From NCBI RefSeq assembly GCF_050753385.1, contig NZ_JBLZFZ010000022.1, forward strand, positions 39,143-103,142: a stretch of 64,000 nt of DNA, in the 5' to 3' direction. The stretch's first letter is position 1. Each line of letters starts with the position of its first letter. The notes beneath the pieces were generated by a model. That model did not search any database, was not told where the DNA came from, and worked only from the letters and a program-made list of their open reading frames with translations. Origin of the DNA: Pantanalinema rosaneae. GTDB taxonomy: Bacteria; Cyanobacteriota; Cyanobacteriia; Leptolyngbyales; Leptolyngbyaceae. Of this stretch, positions 54,303-62,620 are shown one piece after another. The position numbers and the translations under genes were made by a program.

Positions 54303-55298
54303 TCAAATTGTCACCTGATAATACTGGCAATACCAATCGACAAAGCGTTGAATGCCGACTTCGATCGGGGTACTGGGTTTAAAGCCCACTTCCCGCATCA
54401 AATCATCCACATCGGCGTAGGTAGCTGGCACATCTCCCGGTTGCATCGGCAGTAAGCGCTTCTCGGCCGTCTTGCCTAAGATCTGTTCGATCACGGTGAT
54501 GAACTCCATCAATTCCACCGGACTGTGGTTGCCAATGTTATACAGCTTGTAGGGAGCCGCCGTTGGCAGATCCGGACTGGAGTTGGCAGCAGGCACATGG
54601 GATAACACCCGCACAATCCCTTCAATCACATCATCCACATAGGTAAAGTCCCGTTTCATTTTGCCGTAGTTATAAATGTCGATCGGCTTACCTTCGACGA
54701 TCGCCTTAACAAACTTGAAATACGCCATATCCGGTCGTCCCCAGGGCCCATAGACCGTAAAAAAACGTAATCCAGTGGTCGGCAACTGGTAGAGATGACT
54801 GTAGGTATGCGCCATCAATTCATTGGCTTTCTTGGTAGCCGCATATAGCGAAATCGGGTGATCGACCTGATCACTGACGGCAAATGGGACTTTGGGATTT
54901 GCCCCATAAATGGAGCTAGAAGACGCAAACACCAGATGTTTTACCTGGGTCTGACGACATCCTTCCAGCACATTGATAAAACCAGCAATGTTGCTATCCA
55001 CATACGCCCAGGGATTTTCTAGCGAATACCGCACACCTGCCTGTGCCGCTAGATTCACGACATAATCAAAGGCATGGGTTTGAAATAGTTGGGCAATACC
55101 CGCGCGATCGCTTAAATCTAACGCTTGAAAGGTAAATTCAGCCTGTGGTTGCAGTTGGGCTAACCGGGCTTGCTTCAAGCTGACCTCGTAATACGGATTT
55201 AAATTATCAATGCCGTAAACCTGAAAGCCATCTCGTAACAGGCGGTTCGCCAGGTGAAACCCAATGAAACCAGCCACCCCAGTCACCAAAATTTTCAT
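54303..55298 (-). CDS. NAD-dependent epimerase, UDP-glucuronate 4-epimerase-like
   Basis: 331 residues of the extended short-chain dehydrogenase family. The Rossmann motif GVAGFIGFHLA is at 7-17, the catalytic Ser in ASSSSIYG near 125-132, and YAATK near 152-156. GLRFFTVYGPWGRPDMAYFKF is the segment typical of UDP-glucuronate 4-epimerases. It would make UDP-galacturonate for capsule or LPS. ATG at 55298. It lies on the minus strand downstream of the IntC-DnaE gene, separated by 43 bases. Confidence 0.92.
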   Translation of the reverse strand: MKILVTGVAGFIGFHLANRLLRDGFQVYGIDNLNPYYEVSLKQARLAQLQPQAEFTFQALDLSDRAGIAQLFQTHAFDYVVNLAAQAGVRYSLENPWAYVDSNIAGFINVLEGCRQTQVKHLVFASSSSIYGANPKVPFAVSDQVDHPISLYAATKKANELMAHTYSHLYQLPTTGLRFFTVYGPWGRPDMAYFKFVKAIVEGKPIDIYNYGKMKRDFTYVDDVIEGIVRVLSHVPAANSSPDLPTAAPYKLYNIGNHSPVELMEFITVIEQILGKTAEKRLLPMQPGDVPATYADVDDLMREVGFKPSTPIEVGIQRFVDWYCQYYQVTI

Positions 55299-55341
55299 GC
55301 GCTCGTTGAATGCTGTCGATCTATACCTGATCCATCTAAGC

Positions 55342-56688
55342 TTAATTTGTCCCCACTAAAGAGGAAACTCGGGCTTGAAAGCCAGCTTTTAACAACGCAT
55401 TGGCGGCAGCCTGGTCATCCTGTACCCGAAACTGCGCCCCAAACCGGACGAAATGGCGTTTTTCGTGGGCACTGACGATCGCCACCACTGGCACTTTCGC
55501 TTTGTCCCTCTCCCCCTGTTGACTGAGTAATACTTCCTTCAAGTGCTGCCGTTTCTGGATATCGCCAGCAACTTTGGGTTCCAGTTCCACCATCACCATG
55601 CGAATTTCTTCGATCGGTTCGGCATCATCAATAATGAATTGCACCTGATCATCCCGCCGATCGACCTTGCCCCACAGCATCAACCGGGCATCGGCTTGCA
55701 GGGTATCCTTAACCCGTTCGTAGCTTTTGGGAAACACGATCGCTTCTACAGAACCTGTCAAATCTTCGATCTGCACGATCGCCATGCGATCGCCTTTTTT
55801 GGTGGTGACGGGTTTGAGGCTGGTGACAAGCACGATCGCACTAATCGTCGCATCTTCACTGTACTGCTCTAGATCACCGAGATTGATTGGAGCCAGAATG
55901 CGTGCCGATTCTCGTAACGGTTTGAGGGGATGGTCGGAAATATAAAAGCCCAACATCTCCTTTTCCAACCGCAGCTTTTCTTGCTGGGGGAAGTCAGGCA
56001 CAGGGGGGGCTTTAGGCGCAGACTCAAAGCTGGGAGTTGCTGTGCTTGCCGTCGGATCCATGAATAAATCGAACAAATTCCCCTGCCCTGTTGCCCGATC
56101 TTTAGCCCGAGATTGTGCCCAATCCAACACTAATTCCAGATCGTGAATCAATTGGTTGCGGTTGGGTTCTAATTGATCAAACGCTCCACAGTGAATCAAC
56201 GCTTCCAAGGCTCGCCGGTTGACGGTACGCGAGTCCACCCGATCGCATAAATCCGCCAACGACTTAAATGATCCCGCCGCCTCCCGTGTAGCTAGAATCG
56301 CCTCGATCGCCCCCATGCCCACATTCCGCACAGCGGACAAGCCAAACAAAATGCTATTGCCCATCGAGGTGAAGTCAATCCGCGATCGGTTAATGTCCGG
56401 CGGTTCCACTTCAATGCCCATTGCCAGACAGGTACTAATGTAGCGTTGCACCTTATCCTGATCGCCACTATTGGCAGTTAGCAGCGCTGCCATGTATTCG
56501 ACGGGATAGTTCGCCTTCAGGTAGGCGGTCTGATAGGTAACATACCCGTAGGCGGTCGAGTGGGATTTATTAAAACAATTAGAGGCAATTAATCCATTTG
56601 CCAGTAGGAAGTTGTGGTCATCTGAGGCAACACCGATGTCGTAAACCGGCTGCATACCTAGAGAAGTGCGGTGAATGATCTTAACCAT
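55342..56688 (-). CDS. dnaE: DNA polymerase III alpha subunit, C-terminal part, with split-intein C half (IntC-DnaE-C)
   Basis: 448 residues. Residues 1-37 are the C-terminal half of the split DnaE intein (pattern VYDIGV ... DDHNF ... LIASN), ending in Asn37 just before the +1 Cys of the extein CFNKSHSTAYG. The DnaE C-terminal extein follows, with DnaE helix-hairpin-helix and OB-fold regions (DLEQYSEDATISAIVLVTS and EDLTGSVEAIVFPKS). Trans-splicing joins it to a DnaE-N-IntN product encoded elsewhere, not in this window. IntC is one residue longer than Npu DnaE IntC. The ATG at 56688 starts the intein directly, as expected. An inverted repeat lies just upstream. Confidence 0.96.
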   Translation of the reverse strand: MVKIIHRTSLGMQPVYDIGVASDDHNFLLANGLIASNCFNKSHSTAYGYVTYQTAYLKANYPVEYMAALLTANSGDQDKVQRYISTCLAMGIEVEPPDINRSRIDFTSMGNSILFGLSAVRNVGMGAIEAILATREAAGSFKSLADLCDRVDSRTVNRRALEALIHCGAFDQLEPNRNQLIHDLELVLDWAQSRAKDRATGQGNLFDLFMDPTASTATPSFESAPKAPPVPDFPQQEKLRLEKEMLGFYISDHPLKPLRESARILAPINLGDLEQYSEDATISAIVLVTSLKPVTTKKGDRMAIVQIEDLTGSVEAIVFPKSYERVKDTLQADARLMLWGKVDRRDDQVQFIIDDAEPIEEIRMVMVELEPKVAGDIQKRQHLKEVLLSQQGERDKAKVPVVAIVSAHEKRHFVRFGAQFRVQDDQAAANALLKAGFQARVSSLVGTN

Positions 56689-56707
56689 AGGGATAGACAG
56701 GACAGAT

Positions 56708-56762
56708 AACTATATATAGTAGATAGTCAGGCAAAACCTGCCCTTACAGTCTACATATAGTT
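56708..56762. repeat. Nested inverted repeat upstream of the IntC-DnaE gene
   Basis: AACTATATATAGTAGA (56708-56723) pairs imperfectly with TCTACATATAGTT (56750-56762), and CAGG/CCTG forms a small inner hairpin. The element fills most of the 91 bases between the upstream gene's stop and the IntC-DnaE start. It could be a palindromic dispersed repeat, a terminator for the upstream gene or part of the dnaE promoter. Confidence 0.5.
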
Positions 56763-56779
56763 GGTAAAAAGCGATCGCC

Positions 56780-57388
56780 TTAACTCTGACGATAAACTGC
56801 ATCCAGATAATCGATCGCGGCTTCCAGTTTAGAGGGATACCGTTGGGAAAACTCCTCAAACCACAACCACTCATCGGAATTGGGAGCCAGTTGTGCTAAC
56901 CACTGCTTGGCTTGCTCCGCCAATGCCGCCCGCCGTTGCCGAGTTAACTGTTCCTGCTGCCGTTGAGCTTCCCGTTGTTGCTGCTGCCGTTGCTGCGCCT
57001 CAAGTCGATCGCGTTCGGCATAGTCCGCTTTTAGTTGAGCTAACAACGGATCGGTAGACGATCGCTCGATCGGTTCTAGAGGAAGCGGTTTTGGTTGCAG
57101 AGGTGGGGCAGGCTGCGATCGGGCAATGTGGGCAGGCGGTTGGGTGGGGGAAGGCAACGGCGGCAGAGCGGATGGGGAAGATGAGGCAGGGCGGGAAGAT
57201 GGGGAGCGAGGGGTTGAATCGGTATGATGATTAGACTTCGGTTCCAGTTGGGCTAACAGATCATCGACCGACCCCGAAGCCGCCGGAGGAGAATTACCGG
57301 GGGGAACCACAGCCGGTGGTGGTGAGGATGGTATCGCCTGGGGTGGTTTGCCTTCCAAATCAGACAAGAGTCGATCGAGCGGATCCAT
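56780..57388 (-). CDS. Hypothetical protein, disordered Pro/Ser-rich N-terminus with C-terminal coiled coil
   Basis: 202 residues. Short motifs of the type DPLDRLLSDLEGK, DDLLAQLEP and DPLLAQLKADY recur three times, separated by Pro/Ser-rich disorder. A Gln/Arg-rich coiled coil (about 118-155) and a compact C-terminal helical part (LAPNSDEWLWFEEFSQRYPSK) follow. The repeated DxLLxxL motifs could be binding peptides for a partner. It starts three bases after the stop of the first vWA gene, so it belongs to that operon. No known family. Confidence 0.65.
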   Translation of the reverse strand: MDPLDRLLSDLEGKPPQAIPSSPPPAVVPPGNSPPAASGSVDDLLAQLEPKSNHHTDSTPRSPSSRPASSSPSALPPLPSPTQPPAHIARSQPAPPLQPKPLPLEPIERSSTDPLLAQLKADYAERDRLEAQQRQQQQREAQRQQEQLTRQRRAALAEQAKQWLAQLAPNSDEWLWFEEFSQRYPSKLEAAIDYLDAVYRQS

Positions 57389-57391
57389 AGC

Positions 57392-57994
57392 TTAATCACT
57401 GATGGCATTGAGCAGCACTTCGCTCAAGCTCAGGTCTCCCATATCTTCAATTGTAATCGTGTCGCAGATATCAAACTGGGCACCCACTCCTTGCAACTGG
57501 TCATCCAACGCTTTAAGGAATTTGGTAGCGCTGGCATCATTACCGACCTGGATAAAGGAAATTGCCAGTTCCTCATCCCGTTCCATCCGACGAGTGGCAT
57601 CAATAATCACTTCCATCACGGCTTTGCGATCGTCGGGTTCGCCATCTGTAATCACCAGAATCGTTTCCCCTTCTGGTTTAGTTTGTCCCGCCGCTTTACG
57701 TTGAAAGTATTGGGTTACAGCATCTTGCAACACCCCTGCCAGATTAGTCGTACCAGATGGATCATTTTCCATAAACACCTGTTCGACCTTACTGGCAGTA
57801 ACGTTGTCGTAGCGCTTAAACCGTCCCGAAAACACATACACCGTAATCCCATCGGGATCAAATTGTTCACATTTACGAGCTACTGCCAACGTCGATTCCT
57901 GGGCGGTAAACCAGCGGCTCTTATTCCCAGGCTGATCCGGCGTAGACATGCTACCGCTCTTATCAATGATTAAGGTGTAGTCCCGGTTTTGCAT
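57392..57994 (-). CDS. Von Willebrand factor A domain protein (copy 1)
   Basis: 200 residues that form a complete vWA domain with no other domains. The MIDAS motif DKSGSMS (Asp11, Ser13, Ser15) is intact, with the later Thr in GTTNLAGVL and the Asp in ITDGEPDD. No signal peptide, so cytoplasmic, and it probably binds a divalent metal and a protein partner. It is very similar to copy 2 immediately upstream (58159-58761). ATG at 57994. It is followed by the hypothetical gene at 57388 with three bases between. Confidence 0.88.
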   Translation of the reverse strand: MQNRDYTLIIDKSGSMSTPDQPGNKSRWFTAQESTLAVARKCEQFDPDGITVYVFSGRFKRYDNVTASKVEQVFMENDPSGTTNLAGVLQDAVTQYFQRKAAGQTKPEGETILVITDGEPDDRKAVMEVIIDATRRMERDEELAISFIQVGNDASATKFLKALDDQLQGVGAQFDICDTITIEDMGDLSLSEVLLNAISD

Positions 57995-58021
57995 GACGAA
58001 AAACTCTCTTAGTTAGTTAAA

Positions 58022-58140
58022 TTTACGGTTAGAGGAAGAGTTGGGAGGGTGAGGAGCATGGGGAAGGTGAGGAGGATGAGGAAGTAAAGAGAGTGAAGAA
58101 GTGAGGAAATGAGGAAGTAAAGAGGTCAGGTAAGCAGAAG
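58022..58140. repeat. Purine-rich low-complexity tract between tandem vWA genes
   Basis: The plus strand here is almost entirely A and G (GAGGAAG, GGGAGGGTGAGG, GATGAGGAAGTAAAG), forming degenerate repeats. It fills the gap between the two vWA genes; strong purine asymmetry could favour triplex or slippage. The end at 58143-58158 (CTCCCCATCTCCCCACC) is the reverse of the GGGGAGAT unit at 61351. Confidence 0.6.
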
Positions 58141-58158
58141 ATCTCCCCATCTCCCCAC

Positions 58159-58761
58159 CTAATCTGCGATCGCATTCAGCAACACATCCGTCAGACTCAT
58201 ATCTTCCATGTCTTGAATTGTCACCGTGTCACAAATGTCAAACTTGGCTCCTACGCCTTCCAGTTGGTCATCCAGGGCAGTTAAGAACTTCGTCGCCGCC
58301 GCATCATTACCCACCTGGATGAAGGAAATCGCTAGTTCTTCATCTCGCTCCATCTGGCGAGTCGCGGCAATAATCACTTCCATCACAGCTCGACGATCGT
58401 CGGGTTCGCCATCGGTAATCACTAGAATCGTTTCACCCGCAGGCTTAGTCTTACCTGCCGCCTTCCGTTGGAAATAATGGTTGATGGCATCCTGCAAGAC
58501 ACTAGCCAAATTGGTGGTGCCATTGGGATCGTTTTCCATAAAGATTTGTTCAACTTTGCTAGAGGTCACATCGTCGTAGCGCTTGAAGCGACCTGCAAAC
58601 ACATATACGGTAATGCCATCGGGATCAAATTGTTCACATTTTCGGGCAAGTGCCAACGTTGATTCCTGGGCAGCGATCCAACGAGTTCTGCCTCCAGCTT
58701 GATCGGGAGTAGACATACTGCCACTACGATCGATAATCAAGGTATAGTCTCGGTCTTTCAC
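58159..58761 (-). CDS. Von Willebrand factor A domain protein (copy 2)
   Basis: 200 residues, nearly the same length and sequence pattern as copy 1, with MIDAS DRSGSMS, GTTNLASVL and ITDGEPDD intact. I chose the GTG at 58761 because AGGAG lies eight bases upstream and because it starts at the same place as copy 1 (KDRDYTLIID versus QNRDYTLIID); an in-frame ATG at 58800 adds 13 residues. The tandem pair arose by duplication. The partner could be the ExbD/ExbB pair upstream on the same strand, but this is only inference. Confidence 0.87.
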   Translation of the reverse strand: MKDRDYTLIIDRSGSMSTPDQAGGRTRWIAAQESTLALARKCEQFDPDGITVYVFAGRFKRYDDVTSSKVEQIFMENDPNGTTNLASVLQDAINHYFQRKAAGKTKPAGETILVITDGEPDDRRAVMEVIIAATRQMERDEELAISFIQVGNDAAATKFLTALDDQLEGVGAKFDICDTVTIQDMEDMSLTDVLLNAIAD

Positions 58762-58890
58762 GGAGAAAGCTCCTATAAGCCACTGTATAATTGCCTCCAA
58801 CGTAAACGAAAACCAGCGTTTGCGTCCGACAATTGGAGGCTATCGTTACATACAGTTACGGCGATCGCGTTTTCTGAAACTGAGTTTGAA

Positions 58891-59478
58891 TTACGGCTCA
58901 GAATCAGCCGGAGCCGTTGGCACAGCCGGACTACTGCCCCCAGCATCCGGATTAGTCGGTAGAGGAAATTGATAGGGTTGCTCCGGATTGAGGGGGGAGG
59001 TCGAAGTCCCATTTCCAAACGGATTTAAGGGATTGAAGATCGAGCTACCTGGGGTTGGGGAGGGAGTCACCGTCGATGATGTAGTGGTTGCCAGAGCCAC
59101 CCGATCGCCGCCCACCGATCGCAGCGTATCTAACACCTGCACCACATCATTGTAAAACGCCATTTGCGACGCATTCAGCACCAGAATACCCTCCGGGTTC
59201 TCCTGCAAATAGGTCTGTACAACTTGAGCCAGTTGACCGCGATCGATCGGTTGTTTATCAATAAACGTGCGTCCTGCCTGGTCGATCGTTACCAGTAAGG
59301 TGTTGCGGGTCTGGGTCGTGCCGGTACTGGCTTTGGGCAGATCAACCTGGATCGCAGGCTGTCGCGTCAACTGCAACGCCGCCAAAATGAAGAAGGTGAG
59401 GATACAGAAGATGATATCGATCAACGGCACAATTTGAATTTGCACATCCTCTGCCGGAGTATCAAGATGAATTTTCAT
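58891..59478 (-). CDS. exbD: ExbD/TolR-family biopolymer transport protein
   Basis: 195 residues. One N-terminal membrane helix (about 13-37, VPLIDIIFCILTFFILAALQL) includes the functional Asp in the PLIDII motif that carries protons. A periplasmic ExbD/TolR domain follows (about 50-130), then a Ser/Pro/Thr-rich disordered tail of about 60 residues, longer than usual. ExbD with ExbB energises TonB-dependent uptake or other envelope work. ATG at 59478, 13 bases after the ExbB stop. The next gene downstream is vWA copy 2. Confidence 0.9.
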   Translation of the reverse strand: MKIHLDTPAEDVQIQIVPLIDIIFCILTFFILAALQLTRQPAIQVDLPKASTGTTQTRNTLLVTIDQAGRTFIDKQPIDRGQLAQVVQTYLQENPEGILVLNASQMAFYNDVVQVLDTLRSVGGDRVALATTTSSTVTPSPTPGSSIFNPLNPFGNGTSTSPLNPEQPYQFPLPTNPDAGGSSPAVPTAPADSEP

Positions 59479-59491
59479 GACAAAAGCCGTC

Positions 59492-60244
59492 CTACTCCTC
59501 AGGTTTGTCAACGAAACTGTCCGATCGCAGGTCTGGCGGTTCTAAATAATCCGATTCTGGCTTCGGCAACTGATGATCCTGATCAAGCAGTTGGCGTTCA
59601 TGCAGCCAATGTTGGCGATACAGCAGTTCTAGATCGTTACCCGCTTTGCGGAAAATCTTGATCTGGTTAAACAAAAAGGCTTGAAACAAGCGGTAAAAGG
59701 CAAGGGTGAAAATTGCCACAATGAGCCCAGTTGCCGTACTAATCAGCGCTTCACCAATCCCAGTTGTCACCCCCCGAGTCGATTCGGTAGCAATTCTGCC
59801 AATATCGATCGATCCCAGCGAAATAATTAACCCAATTACGGTTCCCAACAAGCCCAACAAGGGAGCCAGGGCAATCACCGCTTCCAGAATCTTGTCTCCC
59901 CGTCGCATGGCAGCTAACTCGTCATCGGCTCTAGCTTCCAGGGCTAACCGAAATAATTCCGGATCAGAGTTCTTCAGTTGCAAAGGACTATATAACATGC
60001 GTCCGATCGGTTGATCATAGGCGCGTCTCGCAACTTCCGCTGCCGCCTGCCAATCATGCCGAGCCGTATCCAGCACCCGATTTACAGTTTCTCGTTCTTT
60101 GTTAAACACGCCAAACCAGAACCATAAACGCTCAAAGATAATTGAGAGCGACAGTAGGGATAGGAGCAACAACGGAATAATCGTTACTCCACCTCTGACT
60201 AAGAGTTCCACGACGTTCACAGTCTGTTTACCCCCCGTAGACAT
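59492..60244 (-). CDS. exbB: ExbB/TolQ (MotA-family) proton channel protein
   Basis: 250 residues with three membrane helices: about 17-40 (VTIIPLLLLSLLSLSIIFERLWF), 130-152 and 170-192, and the MotA/TolQ/ExbB domain motif LAPLLGLLGTVIGLI and IGEALISTATGLIVAI. It forms a proton channel with ExbD. ATG at 60244 has AAGGTG upstream; an in-frame GTG at 60253 is less likely. The C-terminus is cytoplasmic and Glu/Asp-rich. No TonB gene is adjacent. Confidence 0.92.
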   Translation of the reverse strand: MSTGGKQTVNVVELLVRGGVTIIPLLLLSLLSLSIIFERLWFWFGVFNKERETVNRVLDTARHDWQAAAEVARRAYDQPIGRMLYSPLQLKNSDPELFRLALEARADDELAAMRRGDKILEAVIALAPLLGLLGTVIGLIISLGSIDIGRIATESTRGVTTGIGEALISTATGLIVAIFTLAFYRLFQAFLFNQIKIFRKAGNDLELLYRQHWLHERQLLDQDHQLPKPESDYLEPPDLRSDSFVDKPEE

Positions 60245-60306
60245 TCGGTACACCTTAACATCAGCGATCGCCGATCAAGGCATTTCAATTTTAGTGACTT
60301 CAGGTG

Positions 60307-61350
60307 TCATTCAACTTTTCTTCCATACACGGCGCTGGGAGAATGATCCGGTTGAACCTCAATCACCAGGTCAGCCTGCTGGAGTAAAGGCGGGATAAAT
60401 AATTCTGGATGGAGCGCTCGCCAGAAGTAATCGACAAACGCGTCAATTTCCGCCTCAGTCATGCCGGATCTGCCACTGGCAATCATCTGTTGTTCTGCCT
60501 GCTGTCGCCATTGTTTACTCAGTCGATAATCGATCGGCAACAGTACCATGAAGCGGTCTAACCGTTCCCACAGAGGTAAGTAGGCATGTAGGTTGATATT
60601 CATATCACGGGCAAAGGCGCGATCGTCCTCCGTCATAATCGGCGGTGGCGCTGTCTCAAATAACTCTGGAGCGATCGGTCGCACTCTCACAAACCACCCT
60701 TCAAACAAAATGATATCTACATCCCTCACGGCTTCTGGCGCGATGCGATCGCCTGCCCCTTGATGCAGCGATTTATCAAATCGGGGAATTAAGATTGGTT
60801 GTCCAGGTACAGGTTGACGAAGTTGATCTAAGACCTGTATCCCCAACTCAACATCATGGGTTCCCGGTGGGCCCCGCCAAATTAATCGTGGCTCTTGGAG
60901 TTGCAGTTGTTGGCGATCGCGATAGGTTTTGTATAGATCATCCAGCGACAAACTCAGGGTGGTATAGCCCAACTGTTGCAAGATTAAGGTCAACACCGCT
61001 CCCAAAGTCGTCTTCCCGGTTCCCTGCCCCCCTAAAATTCCCTGCACTAAGGGACGCTGTACCCGTTGCCGTTGCGTTGCCAGATCCAATCCCAGGGGTA
61101 GCCATAGGTTCCAGAGCGTATCCAGGTAATCCTCCGGCTGACCGCCTAACCGCCGACTGAATTCGCTAAAGGCTGGGTAAACCGCTTGCAGCAACTCTGC
61201 CCGTTGCCGTACCTGCTCTATCACATTCTCCGCATGGATCCCCAAGGCGCTGGCACGATCGCGATCGCTCAACACTTGGGCGGCTAGTTGTTGCCAGATC
61301 GCATCAGGGATGGGTTGGTTTTGGAGGAGAGGGTAGAGGAGGGAGGACAC
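60307..61350 (-). CDS. D-glycerate 3-kinase (GLYK type)
   Basis: 347 residues. The P-loop GGQGTGKTTL is near residue 108-117, with a Walker-B-like ILFEGWFVRV near 215 and phosphate/uridine-kinase-like features (LSLDDLYKTYRDR). This is the plant/cyanobacterial GLYK family, which makes 3-phosphoglycerate in photorespiration. The start is unsure: the GTG at 61350 lies directly next to a GGGGAGAT tandem repeat and has no ribosome binding site, so a later start could be used. Downstream, the ExbB gene follows on the same strand. Confidence 0.88.
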   Translation of the reverse strand: MSSLLYPLLQNQPIPDAIWQQLAAQVLSDRDRASALGIHAENVIEQVRQRAELLQAVYPAFSEFSRRLGGQPEDYLDTLWNLWLPLGLDLATQRQRVQRPLVQGILGGQGTGKTTLGAVLTLILQQLGYTTLSLSLDDLYKTYRDRQQLQLQEPRLIWRGPPGTHDVELGIQVLDQLRQPVPGQPILIPRFDKSLHQGAGDRIAPEAVRDVDIILFEGWFVRVRPIAPELFETAPPPIMTEDDRAFARDMNINLHAYLPLWERLDRFMVLLPIDYRLSKQWRQQAEQQMIASGRSGMTEAEIDAFVDYFWRALHPELFIPPLLQQADLVIEVQPDHSPSAVYGRKVE

Positions 61351-61390
61351 GGGAGATGGGGAGATGGGGAGATGGGGAGATGGGGAGGTG
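61351..61390. repeat. Tandem octamer repeat next to the glycerate kinase start
   Basis: About five consecutive GGGGAGAT-type units on the plus strand, directly abutting the GTG start of the minus-strand glycerate kinase gene. Reads as a short microsatellite in the place where the ribosome binding site should be. Confidence 0.75.
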
Positions 61391-61610
61391 AGGAGAATAA
61401 TAAGGCTAGTTTGGGGTGTTTGGGCGATCGTTGAGTTCTGACGATCACGGTTATAATCGCCAGATACTTACAGTTATCCTAGATGCAGGCAATCACTGGT
61501 GGTGTTGATGTCGATAGTTCACGGTAGTCTATTTGTATTAGTCTTCACTCCACAAATTGCCCTGGCTAGCATAAAATCACAAGGAAGATAGTTCCTGAAA
61601 CATTTGGCTT

Positions 61611-62444
61611 ATGACTTCTGATGCTGCTTCGTCCTCTGTACCTCTGGCTCCAGTAGACAATATGCCGGACGGGGAACCTGATCCATCGCGTGACCACCAC
61701 CGCGACCAGCAGGTACGCCTCAAGAGCGAAGGCGGCAAGTTGCTGCTGATGTTGCCACCCGCCGGAGACGCGGAGGTCGAAAATCCAGCAACCGCCCTGA
61801 GTTGGACAGATATTTGGCAACAGATTCGGCAACGTTTGGATGCGGGAGAACGCTTCTGGCAACCCGATACCGTTGTGTATTTACATGCTAGAGATCGACT
61901 GTTGGACGGCAGGCAGTTGCAAGCGATCGCCGATGCCCTGAGTGAAGCCCAACTCCGCCTGAAGCGGGTGTATACCAGTCGTCGTCAAACAGCCGTTGCA
62001 GCCGCTACAGCCGGGTATTCCGTGGAACAACAGTCCCAAGTCGCCCAGTTAAACCAAGCTCCACCCGAAGCCACCCAGGCATTAGCCGAACCGTTATATC
62101 TACAAACCACGCTGCGATCGGGCGGCGATATTCACCACAATGGCACTGTGATCATTCTGGGTGACTTGAATCCCGGGAGTTCGATCGTGGCAGATGGCGA
62201 TATTCTGATTTGGGGTCGTCTACGCGGTATTGCCCATGCTGGAGCCAAAGGAAATGCTCGCTGTTTAATCATGGCATTGCAAATGGAACCGACCCAGATC
62301 CGCATTGCCGATTTTGTGGCAAGAGCACCGGAAACTCCCCCCGCACAATATTTCCCGGAAGTCGCCTATGTCACCGCACAAGGCAATATTCGGATTGCCA
62401 GAGCGATCGACTTCTATCGATCGCAACTTGCCAGCCGAGGCTAA
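61611..62444 (+). CDS. minC: Septum site-determining protein MinC
   Basis: 277 residues. MinC inhibits FtsZ ring assembly away from mid-cell. The C-terminal beta-helix domain (about 160-275) has TLRSGGDIHHNGTVIILGDLNPGSSIVADGDILIWGRLRGIAHAG, the classic MinC signature. The N-terminal domain is present (about 30-150) with an Asp/Arg-rich start. ATG at 61611. It is followed by minD after 176 bases and then minE, all on the plus strand, in the order usual for cyanobacteria. Confidence 0.95.
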   Translation: MTSDAASSSVPLAPVDNMPDGEPDPSRDHHRDQQVRLKSEGGKLLLMLPPAGDAEVENPATALSWTDIWQQIRQRLDAGERFWQPDTVVYLHARDRLLDGRQLQAIADALSEAQLRLKRVYTSRRQTAVAAATAGYSVEQQSQVAQLNQAPPEATQALAEPLYLQTTLRSGGDIHHNGTVIILGDLNPGSSIVADGDILIWGRLRGIAHAGAKGNARCLIMALQMEPTQIRIADFVARAPETPPAQYFPEVAYVTAQGNIRIARAIDFYRSQLASRG

Positions 62445-62620
62445 CAAAGAGACTCAGACTTATATTTAATAAACTCTGATAGGTTTTTAATCTTTGTTCC
62501 TTGATCCATATTCTTTCCTGTCTCAACTGAAAGGATATGGAGTATAAGAATTAGAATTAGGCACAGGGAACGCTCATTCCAAGAGTCGGTCAGTCGTTTA
62601 GTGATCCATCTCCTGACTTC

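Noticed and set aside
58022..58140. Possible CRISPR or tandem repeat array
   Set aside because: Repeats are degenerate purine runs without constant units or unique spacers, and no cas genes are present.
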